Shown here piece after piece: positions 1 to 6,453 of a DNA stretch of 8,578 nucleotides. A program made the translations under genes and the position numbers. The notes below the pieces were generated by a model that saw only the letters and a list, made by a program, of their open reading frames with translations, was not told the origin of the DNA and did not search any database. Each line of letters starts with the position of its first letter. Position 1 is the stretch's first letter. The stretch spans positions 1 to 8,578 of the forward strand of contig SBHI01000180.1 in NCBI GenBank assembly GCA_006226225.1, written 5' to 3'. The stretch is from Alphaproteobacteria bacterium (GTDB lineage: Bacteria; Pseudomonadota; Alphaproteobacteria; Micavibrionales; CSBR16-224).

Positions 1-1025
1 TGCATCGCGTCAAATGACTGTTTATCAATCAGCGGGCCCATCAGCGTGTCCGGCTCCAGCGGGCTGCCGATGCTGACCGTTTCATAGGCTTTTTTAACGC
101 GGGCAATAAAACCGTCCAGCACATCCTTATGCGCAATCAACCGGCGCTGGGTCGTGCAGCGTTGTCCGGCGGTACCGACCGCACCAAACACGGTTGCGCC
201 CAGCGCAAGATCCAGATTGGCACTGGGAGTCAGCAACATCGCGTTATTACCACCCAACTCAAGAATGGAGCGGCCAAAGCGTGCCGCCACACGCGGTGCA
301 ACCTCGCGCCCCATGCTGGTCGAGCCTGTAGCACTGATCAGCGGCAGGCGTTTATCATCCACCAGCAGCTCACCCAGCTCGCGCCCGCCGATCACGACTG
401 ACAGCAAGCCTTCCGGCACATCCGCACCATATTGTTTCACGGCTTTTGCGAATAAGGCTTCACAAGCCAGTGCTGTCAGCGGTGTTTTTTCTGACGGCTT
501 CCAGACAACCGGGTCGCCGCAAACAAAGCCAAGCGCCGCATTCCAGCACCAGACAGCAACCGGAAAGTTAAAAGCGCTGATCACACCGATTGCGCCCAGC
601 GGATGCCAGTTTTCCTGCATCTTGTGGCCGGGGCGTTCCGAGGCAATCGTCAAACCATAAAGCTGGCGCGACAAGCCAACGGAAAAATCGCAGATATCGA
701 TCATTTCCTGCACTTCTCCCAGGCCTTCGGAGAGGATTTTTCCGCATTCAATCGTCACAAGACGGCCCAGCGGCTCTTTATAAGCGCGCAGAATATCGCC
801 GTAAATGCGTACCAACTCGCCGCGCTTCGGTGCAGGAATTTTGCGCCATGCCAGAAATGCCTGATGTGCTGCCGCGATTTTTCCTTCAGCCTCCGCAACG
901 CTGTCTTCATGAACGGCGGCGATTTCACTGCCGTCAACCGGGGAGTGAACTTTCAGCGTGCCGCCCGTATAACGCGCCGCGTCCACACCGAAAAGCCCCA
1001 TCAGCTCTGCCGTATCCTTCTGCAT
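1..1025 (-). CDS. ALDH7-family aldehyde dehydrogenase (alpha-aminoadipate-semialdehyde / piperideine-6-carboxylate dehydrogenase type), C-terminus off the window
   Basis: NAD(P)-dependent aldehyde dehydrogenase of the antiquitin (ALDH7) family, expected in the cytoplasm. Reading leftward, 341 complete residues are visible of the roughly 500 usual for the family, so about 150 C-terminal residues lie beyond the left edge. Visible landmarks are an AFNFPVAVW stretch, a WKPSEKTPLT segment of the cofactor site, ATGSTSMGR (GST at 234-236), ELGGNNAM with the general-base Glu256, and GTAGQRCTT with the nucleophile Cys290. The ELGGNN and GQRCTT forms are typical of ALDH7 rather than betaine-aldehyde dehydrogenases. 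Family members oxidise alpha-aminoadipate semialdehyde in lysine breakdown; the substrate here is not proven. I chose the ATG at 1025 because GGGAGGA lies 6 nt upstream and it gives a family-like N-terminus. An in-frame ATG at 1067 with a weaker AAGGGG site would add 14 residues. It is the last visible gene of the kbl-tdh operon. Confidence 0.9.
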   Translation of the reverse strand, partial: MQKDTAELMGLFGVDAARYTGGTLKVHSPVDGSEIAAVHEDSVAEAEGKIAAAHQAFLAWRKIPAPKRGELVRIYGDILRAYKEPLGRLVTIECGKILSEGLGEVQEMIDICDFSVGLSRQLYGLTIASERPGHKMQENWHPLGAIGVISAFNFPVAVWCWNAALGFVCGDPVVWKPSEKTPLTALACEALFAKAVKQYGADVPEGLLSVVIGGRELGELLVDDKRLPLISATGSTSMGREVAPRVAARFGRSILELGGNNAMLLTPSANLDLALGATVFGAVGTAGQRCTTQRRLIAHKDVLDGFIARVKKAYETVSIGSPLEPDTLMGPLIDKQSFDAM

Positions 1026-1031
1026 GTCCTG

Positions 1032-1038
1032 TCCTCCC
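1032..1038 (-). promoter_or_regulatory. Ribosome binding site deciding the ALDH start
   Basis: GGGAGGA on the minus strand, 6 nt before the ATG at 1025. It is a better Shine-Dalgarno match than the AAGGGG ahead of the in-frame ATG at 1067, and favours the shorter protein. Confidence 0.55.
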
Positions 1039-1091
1039 TGTTTGATTGCGATTGCTGCGTCAGCCATGGCTTTCCCCTTTCTCTCTTTTGT

Positions 1092-2123
1092 TCAGGCCGC
1101 CCAGTCGAGAATGACTTTCCCCGACTTGCCCGAGCCCATGATTTCAAACCCTTTTTCAAATTCGTCGATGCCGAAATGATGCGTGATGATCGGTGTCAGA
1201 TCAAGCCCGCTTTGCAGCATCGTTGTCATCTTGTACCAGGTCTCATACATTTCACGCCCGTAAATACCCTTAATAAACAATCCTTTGAAGACGATTTTTG
1301 TCCAATCAACCGCCATTTCTTTCGGCGGGATGCCCAGCACGGCAATGCGTCCGCCGTGGTTCATAACATCAATCATCTGGTTAAAAGCCGCCTCATTTCC
1401 CGACATTTCCAGCCCGACATCAAAGCCCTCCGTCATACCCAGTTCCTTCATAACATCTTGCAGGTTTTCCTTGGCAACATTCACCGCACGGCTAACGCCC
1501 AGCTTTTTCGCCAGATCAAGACGGTAATCATTTACATCGGTAATCACAACATGGCGCGCGCCGACATGGCGCGCAACCGCCGCCGCCATCACGCCGATCG
1601 GCCCTGCGCCCGTAATCAGCACATCCTCGCCGACCAGATCAAAAGACAGCGCCGTATGCACGGCATTCCCCAGCGGATCAAAAATCGCCGCCATATCATC
1701 GGAAATATTATCGGGGATCGGAAAGACGTTTTCCGCCGGAATAACCAGATATTCGGCAAAGGCACCGGGGCGGTTGACGCCGACACCGACGGTATTACGG
1801 CACAGATGGCGTTTTCCGGCGCGGCAATTGCGGCAATGACCACAGGTCAGATGCCCCTCGCCCGAGACGCGCATGCCTTTTTTAAAGCCGCGCACACCTG
1901 ATCCGAAATCGGCGATTTCCCCGACATATTCATGCCCAACCACCATCGGCACGGGAATGGTTTTTGCCGCCCAGTCATCCCATTGCCAGATATGGATATC
2001 CGTGCCGCAAATCGCGGTCTTGCGGATTTTGATCAACACATCATTGACGCCGCATTCCGGTTTAGCGGAATCCTCCACCATCCAAAGTCCGGTTTTCGCC
2101 TCTTTTTTGACCAGTGCTTTCAT
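1092..2123 (-). CDS. tdh: L-threonine 3-dehydrogenase
   Basis: Zinc- and NAD-dependent medium-chain dehydrogenase that oxidises L-threonine to 2-amino-3-ketobutyrate, the first step of threonine conversion to glycine. The 343 residues match the usual length (E. coli Tdh is 341 aa) and align end to end from memory, including [37 protein letters not shown] and IKGIYGREM. Visible sites are Cys39 and the GHE at 63-65 of the catalytic zinc region, the structural zinc cysteines Cys94, Cys97, Cys100 and Cys108, and the GAGPIG nucleotide-binding turn at 172-177. The gene begins 14 bp after the kbl stop codon and shares its operon. Its unstable product is the substrate of Kbl; if not captured it decarboxylates to aminoacetone. 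Nothing looks damaged. Confidence 0.98.
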   Translation of the reverse strand: MKALVKKEAKTGLWMVEDSAKPECGVNDVLIKIRKTAICGTDIHIWQWDDWAAKTIPVPMVVGHEYVGEIADFGSGVRGFKKGMRVSGEGHLTCGHCRNCRAGKRHLCRNTVGVGVNRPGAFAEYLVIPAENVFPIPDNISDDMAAIFDPLGNAVHTALSFDLVGEDVLITGAGPIGVMAAAVARHVGARHVVITDVNDYRLDLAKKLGVSRAVNVAKENLQDVMKELGMTEGFDVGLEMSGNEAAFNQMIDVMNHGGRIAVLGIPPKEMAVDWTKIVFKGLFIKGIYGREMYETWYKMTTMLQSGLDLTPIITHHFGIDEFEKGFEIMGSGKSGKVILDWAA

Positions 2124-2134
2124 GTTTCAAGACA

Positions 2135-2139
2135 CTCCT
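2135..2139 (-). promoter_or_regulatory. tdh ribosome binding site overlapping the kbl stop codon
   Basis: AGGAG on the minus strand, 11 nt before the tdh ATG at 2123. Its first bases are part of the kbl TAG stop (2140-2138), so ribosomes finishing kbl pass over the tdh start signal. This suggests translational coupling of the two enzymes; coupling is inferred. Confidence 0.5.
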
Positions 2140-3322
2140 AAATCATGCCCATTTCTTTGCCGACTTTTTCAAAGGCAGCAATGGCCTTATCCAGATGCTC
2201 GCGCCCATGCGCCGCCGACATCTGTGTACGAATACGCGCCTTGCCCTGCGGTACGACGGGATAGGAAAAGGCAATGACATACAGCCCTTCCTTCAGCAGC
2301 CTATCCGCCATTTCCGAAGCGATTTTCGCATCACCGATCATCACGGGAATAATCGCATGCTCGCCCGGTACAAGTTCAAAGCCCAGCGCCGTCATTTTTT
2401 CGCGGAAATATTCCGCATTGCCGCGCAGCTTTGCCAACAATTCCGTGCCTTCCGTCACCATTTCCAGCGCCTTGATCGCTGCAGCGACAATCGGCGGTGC
2501 CATGGTGTTGGAAAACAGATAGGGACGCGAGCGCTGGCGCAGCCAGTCGATAATTTCTTTTTTGCCGGAGGTAAAACCGCCCGAGGCACCGCCCAGCGCC
2601 TTGCCAAAGGTTCCGGTCATGATGTCGATCCGATCCTGCACGCCCCAATGTTCCGGCGTGCCGCGTCCGCCCGGCCCGACAAAGCCGATGGCATGGGAGT
2701 CATCAACCATCACCATCGCATCATATTTATCGGCCAAATCGCAAATAGCAGGCAGGTTCGCGATAATACCATCCATCGAGAAAACACCATCCGTCGCAAT
2801 CAGGCGGAAACGGCAGTCTTTTGCCTCTTTCAGTTTTTCTTCCAGATCGACCATATCATTATTGGCATAGCGCAAGCGCTTGGCCTTACACAGCCGCACG
2901 CCGTCAATAATACTGGCATGGTTCAGCGCATCGCTAATAATCGCGTCTTCCTCGGTCAAAATGGTTTCAAACAGCCCGGTATTGGCATCAAAGCAGGAAG
3001 AATAAAGGATCGTGTCTTCCGTTCCCAGAAAGCCGCTGACCGTATCTTCCAGCTTTTTGTGCAAATCCTGCGTGCCGCAGATAAAGCGCACCGAGGCCAT
3101 ACCCAGCCCATGCGTGTCCAATGCCTTTTTTGCCGCCTCAATCAGTTCCGCACTATCTGCCAGCCCCAGATAGTTATTGGCGCAGAGATTAATAACATGT
3201 TTGTTGTCATTGGTAATTTCCGCATCCTGCGGCGAGGTAATGATACGCTCTTTTTTATACAGCCCGCTATCATGCAGGGCGCGCGTTTCGTCCGAAAGAT
3301 GGGTCAGCAGATTATGCGGCAT
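2138..3322 (-). CDS. kbl: 2-amino-3-ketobutyrate CoA ligase (glycine C-acetyltransferase)
   Basis: Pyridoxal-phosphate enzyme of the alpha-oxoamine synthase family. It splits 2-amino-3-ketobutyrate with CoA into glycine and acetyl-CoA, completing the pathway begun by Tdh. The 394 residues are close to E. coli Kbl (398 aa). Visible sites are the conserved [12 protein letters not shown] (from Ile45), His135 in NHAS (stacks on the cofactor ring in this family), Asp207 and His210 in DDSH, and the Schiff-base Lys241 in [14 protein letters not shown]. The frame stays open upstream to a TTG at 3352. The ATG at 3322 is preferred because AGGAGA lies 6 nt upstream and the resulting N-terminus aligns with E. 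coli Kbl. It is the first gene of the leftward kbl-tdh-ALDH operon. I see no strong leftward promoter in the 167 bp before it. Confidence 0.98.
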   Translation of the reverse strand: MPHNLLTHLSDETRALHDSGLYKKERIITSPQDAEITNDNKHVINLCANNYLGLADSAELIEAAKKALDTHGLGMASVRFICGTQDLHKKLEDTVSGFLGTEDTILYSSCFDANTGLFETILTEEDAIISDALNHASIIDGVRLCKAKRLRYANNDMVDLEEKLKEAKDCRFRLIATDGVFSMDGIIANLPAICDLADKYDAMVMVDDSHAIGFVGPGGRGTPEHWGVQDRIDIMTGTFGKALGGASGGFTSGKKEIIDWLRQRSRPYLFSNTMAPPIVAAAIKALEMVTEGTELLAKLRGNAEYFREKMTALGFELVPGEHAIIPVMIGDAKIASEMADRLLKEGLYVIAFSYPVVPQGKARIRTQMSAAHGREHLDKAIAAFEKVGKEMGMI

Positions 3323-3328
3323 GAACTC

Positions 3329-3334
3329 TCTCCT
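3329..3334 (-). promoter_or_regulatory. Ribosome binding site deciding the kbl start
   Basis: AGGAGA on the minus strand, 6 nt before the ATG at 3322. It lies inside the open frame that runs to the TTG at 3352, which argues that the upstream TTG is not the real start. Confidence 0.7.
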
Positions 3335-3402
3335 GTCCTGTGCAATATCCAAAAAGATGCCCTATTCTACACAAAATCGCCGCCATCAACAGCAAAATCA
3401 TA

Positions 3403-3431
3403 TTGACAAAACTATATTACATAACTATATT
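3403..3431 (+). promoter_or_regulatory. Sigma70-type promoter for the ankyrin gene (and possibly the TerB genes)
   Basis: TTGACA at 3403-3408, a 17-bp spacer, and TATATT at 3426-3431: a perfect -35 box, ideal spacing and a 5/6 -10 box. Transcription would begin near 3438, giving a leader of about 50 nt before the ATG at 3490. It faces away from kbl, so it does not serve the threonine operon. This is the best promoter in the window. Confidence 0.75.
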
Positions 3432-3432
3432 A
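3410..3432 (+). repeat. Direct repeat of 10 bp inside the promoter
   Basis: The 10-mer AACTATATTA occurs at 3410-3419 and again at 3423-3432, a 13-bp period. The first copy is in the promoter spacer and the second covers the -10 box. It could be a tandem regulator site or merely AT-rich similarity; no regulator is identified. Confidence 0.5.
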
Positions 3433-3453
3433 TTCCCTGCCTTGCAGCGCGGC

Positions 3454-3467
3454 TTTGCTGCAGCAAA
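3454..3467. promoter_or_regulatory. 14-bp perfect palindrome in the leader, possible operator
   Basis: TTTGCTGCAGCAAA equals its own reverse complement. It lies about 16-30 nt downstream of the expected transcription start and before the ankyrin gene. The overlapping TGCAGC (3443-3448) / GCTGCA (3457-3462) pair could also form a small RNA hairpin. Either a dimeric repressor site or a leader structure is possible. No U-tract follows on either strand, so it is not a terminator. Confidence 0.35.
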
Positions 3468-3489
3468 AAAGACAGAAAGCATCTAAAAC

Positions 3490-4221
3490 ATGGCAAGCAA
3501 AAACCAGATCGAAGCATTGATGAGCGCCATTAAAACCGGTGATCTTACGACTGTGCGCCAGCTGATAGAAGAAGAAGGTGTTCCCATTGATACACAGGAC
3601 GGCAATAACGAAACCGCCCTATCCCGTGCCGCCATCGCCGGCCAATGTCGCGTTGCCGATTATCTGATTGCACAAGGTGCGAATATCGACGCTCGCAACA
3701 GCAAGGGCAACACGCCGCTGATCCATGCCGCCTATTACGGGCATTTAAAAATGGCAAAACTTCTGCTGCGCCGCGGCGCGGATGCCACCGCCATCGGCAG
3801 CGACGGCACCAACCCGATGGGGCCCATCGACTGGGCCAATAGCGGCAATAACCCCGCAGTCGCCAAGCTGATCAGAGATTTCCTGAAAAACGGTATGGCA
3901 GCACTGAATGATGATGCTCCGCTTGCCGAAGAAACGGATATCTGGCGCAAAACCAGCGATGCCGAGGTTGAACATGTCTATTACCGTCAGGACGGCGGCT
4001 TGCGCATTACCGATATTTTCAATTTTGCCGACCGTGAACACAGCCGCCACACGCAAGATCTCCGTACCGGCAGCATGACCACGGTTATCCGCAATTTCAC
4101 AGAACTGGAAGGCACGCAATCACTGCGGCAGGCCTATAATACCCTCGTCACCGAGGGTGGTACACCCGGCATGGCACATATGCATTACCGCCGCATCCTC
4201 CGCCGTAGAAAGACGCCGTAA
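3490..4221 (+). CDS. Ankyrin-repeat protein with unrecognised C-terminal domain
   Basis: A 243-aa soluble protein with no signal peptide or membrane segment. Ankyrin repeats occupy about residues 6-38, 39-72 and 73-106, with a degenerate capping repeat at 107-135. The best units show the classic pattern: ETALSRAAIAGQ...YLIAQGANIDARN and NTPLIHAAYYGH...LLLRRGADAT. Such repeats bind other proteins. The remaining part (about 150-243) is a separate region I do not recognise, with ITDIFNF at 173-179 and RTGSMTTVI at 192-200, ending in a basic RRILRRRK tail. The Shine-Dalgarno is weak (AGAAAG about 12 nt before the ATG). The gene follows the 3403-3431 promoter, is divergent from kbl, and lies 80 bp before the first TerB gene, so co-transcription is possible. 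Partner and role are unknown. Confidence 0.88.
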   Translation: MASKNQIEALMSAIKTGDLTTVRQLIEEEGVPIDTQDGNNETALSRAAIAGQCRVADYLIAQGANIDARNSKGNTPLIHAAYYGHLKMAKLLLRRGADATAIGSDGTNPMGPIDWANSGNNPAVAKLIRDFLKNGMAALNDDAPLAEETDIWRKTSDAEVEHVYYRQDGGLRITDIFNFADREHSRHTQDLRTGSMTTVIRNFTELEGTQSLRQAYNTLVTEGGTPGMAHMHYRRILRRRKTP

Positions 4222-4301
4222 TATTTCCCTTTCACCTTTCTCATCATCGTTTTTTTCGCTAAGCTGACGGGGTTGGAATTTTCTCTCTGATCGGAACAAT
4301 C

Positions 4302-5276
4302 ATGCTGCGCGACAACAAAAACCAAAATCTCTGGGACAGACTGACAGGTCTACTAGCACGCGAGAACTTAAGCGCCGCCGATTTGCGGCAGGGCGACAAT
4401 CTCAATCTCAGCATCGCCGCCCTTCTCGTCCATATCGCCGCCGGTGATGAAGATTATGATGAGAAAGAGCAGCGCGCCATCCGCGCCATTCTGCTCAACG
4501 AGCTGGACATCCCCTATGAAATGATCACCCGCATGATGGAGGAAGCCAAAAAACAGAGTGATGACGCCATCGATTTTTATGGTTTTGTCCGCGTGATCAA
4601 CCGCAATTTCGATCAGGCGGGGCGGCTTGATGTCGTGCGCATGCTGTGGCGCGTTGTCTTTGCCGACGGAAAAATCAAACATAAGGAAGACCAGTTAATG
4701 CGCAAAATCTGCCATTTGCTGGGCGTTGTCTGGCATGACAGCGTCATTTTGAAAGAAGAAGTCTATGATATGCGCATGTGGGATCAAATCGTTGATTTCT
4801 TTCACAATGAGGATATCGCCTATTCCGATTTTTCGCAGGAGCAAAATCTGCATATCTCCGCCGCTGCACTGTTTATCCATGCCGCGCTGGCCGATAAGGA
4901 GTTCCATGAAAGCGAATTTGAACGCATCAAGGATATGATCCGGAACCGTTTCGGTTATAGCGAGGAACTGATCGAGCATCTGATCACCCATGCCGACCGC
5001 ACCCGCAACGAAATCCTTGATATTGATGAATTTATTGATATTATCCGCGCCAAATTCAGCCCGGAGGAAATCCGTGGATTTTTCGCCATGATCTGGGAGG
5101 TTATCATCGCCGACGGCAAAATCCATCCTTTTGAACAAAGACTGGCCAATCTTCTCGCACCGCGCTTCAATATCGGCCCGATGGAGCATGAAGAGATCAA
5201 AAACGAAGTGCTCGGCAAAGCCTCCCGCCATAAAAGCGGCATCCAAAAGCTGCTCGAAGAAAGCGGCACCGGCTAA
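4302..5276 (+). CDS. Two-unit TerB-like protein
   Basis: A 324-aa cytosolic protein with two TerB-like (tellurite resistance TerB) units, about residues 33-145 and 183-304. Each unit has two halves: an N-terminal half (LNLSIAALLVHIAA then E..RAI; LHISAAALFIHAALAD then E..RIKDMIR) and a C-terminal half with LW(R)V or IWEV followed by ADGKI (121-125 and 270-274) and a nearby acidic residue. Before each unit is a lead-in with Trp (11, 160) and a short AADL or YSDF motif (25-28, 174-177). TerB folds are helical and can bind metal through acidic residues; metal binding is not shown here. Unit 2 is closer to the next gene's product than to unit 1. The ATG at 4302 has only a weak CGGAA site. Function is unknown; it heads a run of three TerB-like genes. 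Confidence 0.85.
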   Translation: MLRDNKNQNLWDRLTGLLARENLSAADLRQGDNLNLSIAALLVHIAAGDEDYDEKEQRAIRAILLNELDIPYEMITRMMEEAKKQSDDAIDFYGFVRVINRNFDQAGRLDVVRMLWRVVFADGKIKHKEDQLMRKICHLLGVVWHDSVILKEEVYDMRMWDQIVDFFHNEDIAYSDFSQEQNLHISAAALFIHAALADKEFHESEFERIKDMIRNRFGYSEELIEHLITHADRTRNEILDIDEFIDIIRAKFSPEEIRGFFAMIWEVIIADGKIHPFEQRLANLLAPRFNIGPMEHEEIKNEVLGKASRHKSGIQKLLEESGTG

Positions 5277-5846
5277 ACGCCTATATCAAACAGCATTCCA
5301 TATTATGCAAGACACAGAAGTGATGAGTGATATAAAACAATCATTAACCCTCCTGTGTTAGACTATAAAAGGTATAAATGTCGCTGATATAAAATAAGAA
5401 TGCGGAAGGGAGACAGGCTCATGTGGCAGGAACTCAATACACTGGTGCACAACCATGACCTGCGTTACGCGGATTTTTACGTGCAAGACACGGTAAATAT
5501 CGCAGTGGCAACACTTTTGGTACATACGGCCTTTGCCGATAAAAGCTTCCATCAGGATGAAATCGATATGATTCGCGGCATGCTGAAAGACCGTTTCGGC
5601 TATAACGACACCATTATTGATGATCTGATTATAAGCGCCGGCGTGACCAGCGACGAATATGTCGATATCCATGAATTCATTGATACGATCAAAAACAACT
5701 TCAATGATCAGGAAATACGGGAATTTTTTAAAACCATCTGGCATATCATCATGGCGGATGGTAAAATTGACCCGTTGGAGCAACGGATTGCGAATATTCT
5801 TGCCGCCCGCTTCAATATCGGCCCGATGGAACATGAAGAGATCAAA
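5163..5846 (+). repeat. 39-bp near-identical direct repeat in two TerB-like genes
   Basis: Bases 5163-5201 and 5808-5846 match at 38 of 39 positions, the only mismatch being G5186 versus A5831. The copies are 645 bp apart and in the same reading frame, encoding RFNIGPMEHEEIK in both proteins. Flanking sequence is clearly less alike at the DNA level, so the tract marks recent duplication or gene conversion within an older paralogue pair. Confidence 0.85.
5406..5412 (+). promoter_or_regulatory. Ribosome binding site deciding the second TerB start
   Basis: AAGGGAG, 8 nt before the ATG at 5421. The frame also has an ATG at 5400, but nothing purine-rich precedes it at the right distance, and the 5421 start aligns with the MLW start of the next paralogue. 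Confidence 0.65.
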
Positions 5847-5915
5847 CGCGAAGTTTTGATGAACAGCGGATCCTCCTTTAAAACCACCGTGCAGAAAATA
5901 ATCGACGATACTTGA
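5421..5915 (+). CDS. Single-unit TerB-like protein
   Basis: A 164-aa cytosolic protein with one TerB-like unit. It opens with the lead-in MWQELNTLVH then YADF (16-19), followed by TLLVHTAFAD (31-40), an E..MIRGML helix, and the C-terminal half with IWHIIMADGKI (ADGKI at 112-116) and RFNIGPMEHEEIK. Its closest relative here is unit 2 of the preceding gene, with which it shares a 39-bp near-identical tract. It begins 144 bp after that gene, a gap rich in TATAAA motifs, so separate transcription is possible. An upstream in-frame ATG at 5400 lacks a ribosome site. Family knowledge links TerB-type proteins to stress and metal-associated systems; no activity can be read from the sequence. Confidence 0.87.
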   Translation: MWQELNTLVHNHDLRYADFYVQDTVNIAVATLLVHTAFADKSFHQDEIDMIRGMLKDRFGYNDTIIDDLIISAGVTSDEYVDIHEFIDTIKNNFNDQEIREFFKTIWHIIMADGKIDPLEQRIANILAARFNIGPMEHEEIKREVLMNSGSSFKTTVQKIIDDT

Positions 5916-5955
5916 ACAATATGGGGAAATTTCCTCCCCGTCCTAAGGTAACGCC

Positions 5956-6432
5956 ATGCTATGGAATGATTTTACGGCACTGATTAACAATCCGGAGCTT
6001 TGCTACGCCGATTTCGCGATGGGCGCTAATCTGGAAATGACTGTCGCCGCCCTGCTGGTTTACGCCGCCTTTGCCGATTATAAAATGGATGAACGGGAAA
6101 TCGGTGTCATCCGCGACCTGACCCGCCGCCGCTTCGGCTTTGACGATTTCGTGCTGGAAAACCTGATCATCAATGCCCAGCTCACCGAAGGGCATGAGCT
6201 GCAAATGGAAAGATTCATCAAAACCCTGAAAAACAATCTGCGCGCACCTGAAACACTGCAATTCTATGAGGATTTATGGCGTATTCTGGTCGCCGACGGC
6301 AAAATTCATCCCTATGAACAGGGTCTGGCGGATTTTGCAGCACGCCATTTCGGAATTGACGAAGCGACGCAGGAACGCATCAAACAAAGCATTATTCAGG
6401 AAGTCTGGTTTAAAAATAAACCAGCCTCTTAA
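5956..6432 (+). CDS. Single-unit TerB-like protein, third gene of the run
   Basis: A 158-aa cytosolic protein. The lead-in is MLWNDFTALI then YADF (17-20), followed by AALLVYAAFAD (31-41), a REIGVIRDL helix with RRRFGFDD, and the C-terminal half with LWRILVADGKI (ADGKI at 113-117) and PYEQGLADF. It is the most divergent of the single-unit copies: the GPMEHEEIK tract is replaced by GIDEATQERIK and the end is short (WFKNKPAS). It starts 40 bp after the previous stop with an AAGG ribosome site 7 nt before the ATG, so it is probably co-transcribed. Its stop is 21 bp from that of the convergent ankyrin gene. Function is unknown. Confidence 0.87.
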   Translation: MLWNDFTALINNPELCYADFAMGANLEMTVAALLVYAAFADYKMDEREIGVIRDLTRRRFGFDDFVLENLIINAQLTEGHELQMERFIKTLKNNLRAPETLQFYEDLWRILVADGKIHPYEQGLADFAARHFGIDEATQERIKQSIIQEVWFKNKPAS

Positions 6433-6453
6433 AGTTCTCAAAAAGAAGAGAGA

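Noticed and set aside
603..1901. 432-aa open frame on the plus strand
   Set aside because: It lies opposite tdh and the ALDH gene, whose motifs are unmistakable. The translation is rich in His, Arg and Gln with no recognisable motif, as expected for an antisense shadow.
2114..3406. 430-aa open frame on the plus strand
   Set aside because: It is antisense to all of kbl. Kbl has its catalytic residues and near-full family similarity, so the opposite frame is a compositional artefact.
3745..4119. 124-aa open frame on the minus strand
   Set aside because: It is antisense to the ankyrin gene, has no good ribosome site, and shows no motif.
4222..4301. Promoter before the first TerB gene (TTGGAA near 4273 with AACAAT)
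   Set aside because: The -10 match is poor and the start would fall almost on the ATG; co-transcription from 3403-3431 is at least as likely.
5305..5361. 18-codon open frame between the first and second TerB genes
   Set aside because: There is no ribosome binding site before its ATG and the peptide has no distinguishing feature; a short frame like this is expected by chance.
5923..5939. GGGGA...TCCCC hairpin between the second and third TerB genes as a terminator
   Set aside because: The stem is only 5 bp and no run of T follows. The 40-bp gap and good ribosome site downstream favour read-through.
4302..6432. Classical ter tellurite-resistance operon
   Set aside because: Only TerB-like units are present. 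None of the other ter genes is visible, so resistance to tellurite should not be inferred from the name.
6426..6450. CTCTT / AAGAG inverted repeat in the convergent gap as a bidirectional terminator
   Set aside because: A 5-bp stem with a 15-nt loop and no GC core is too weak to call.
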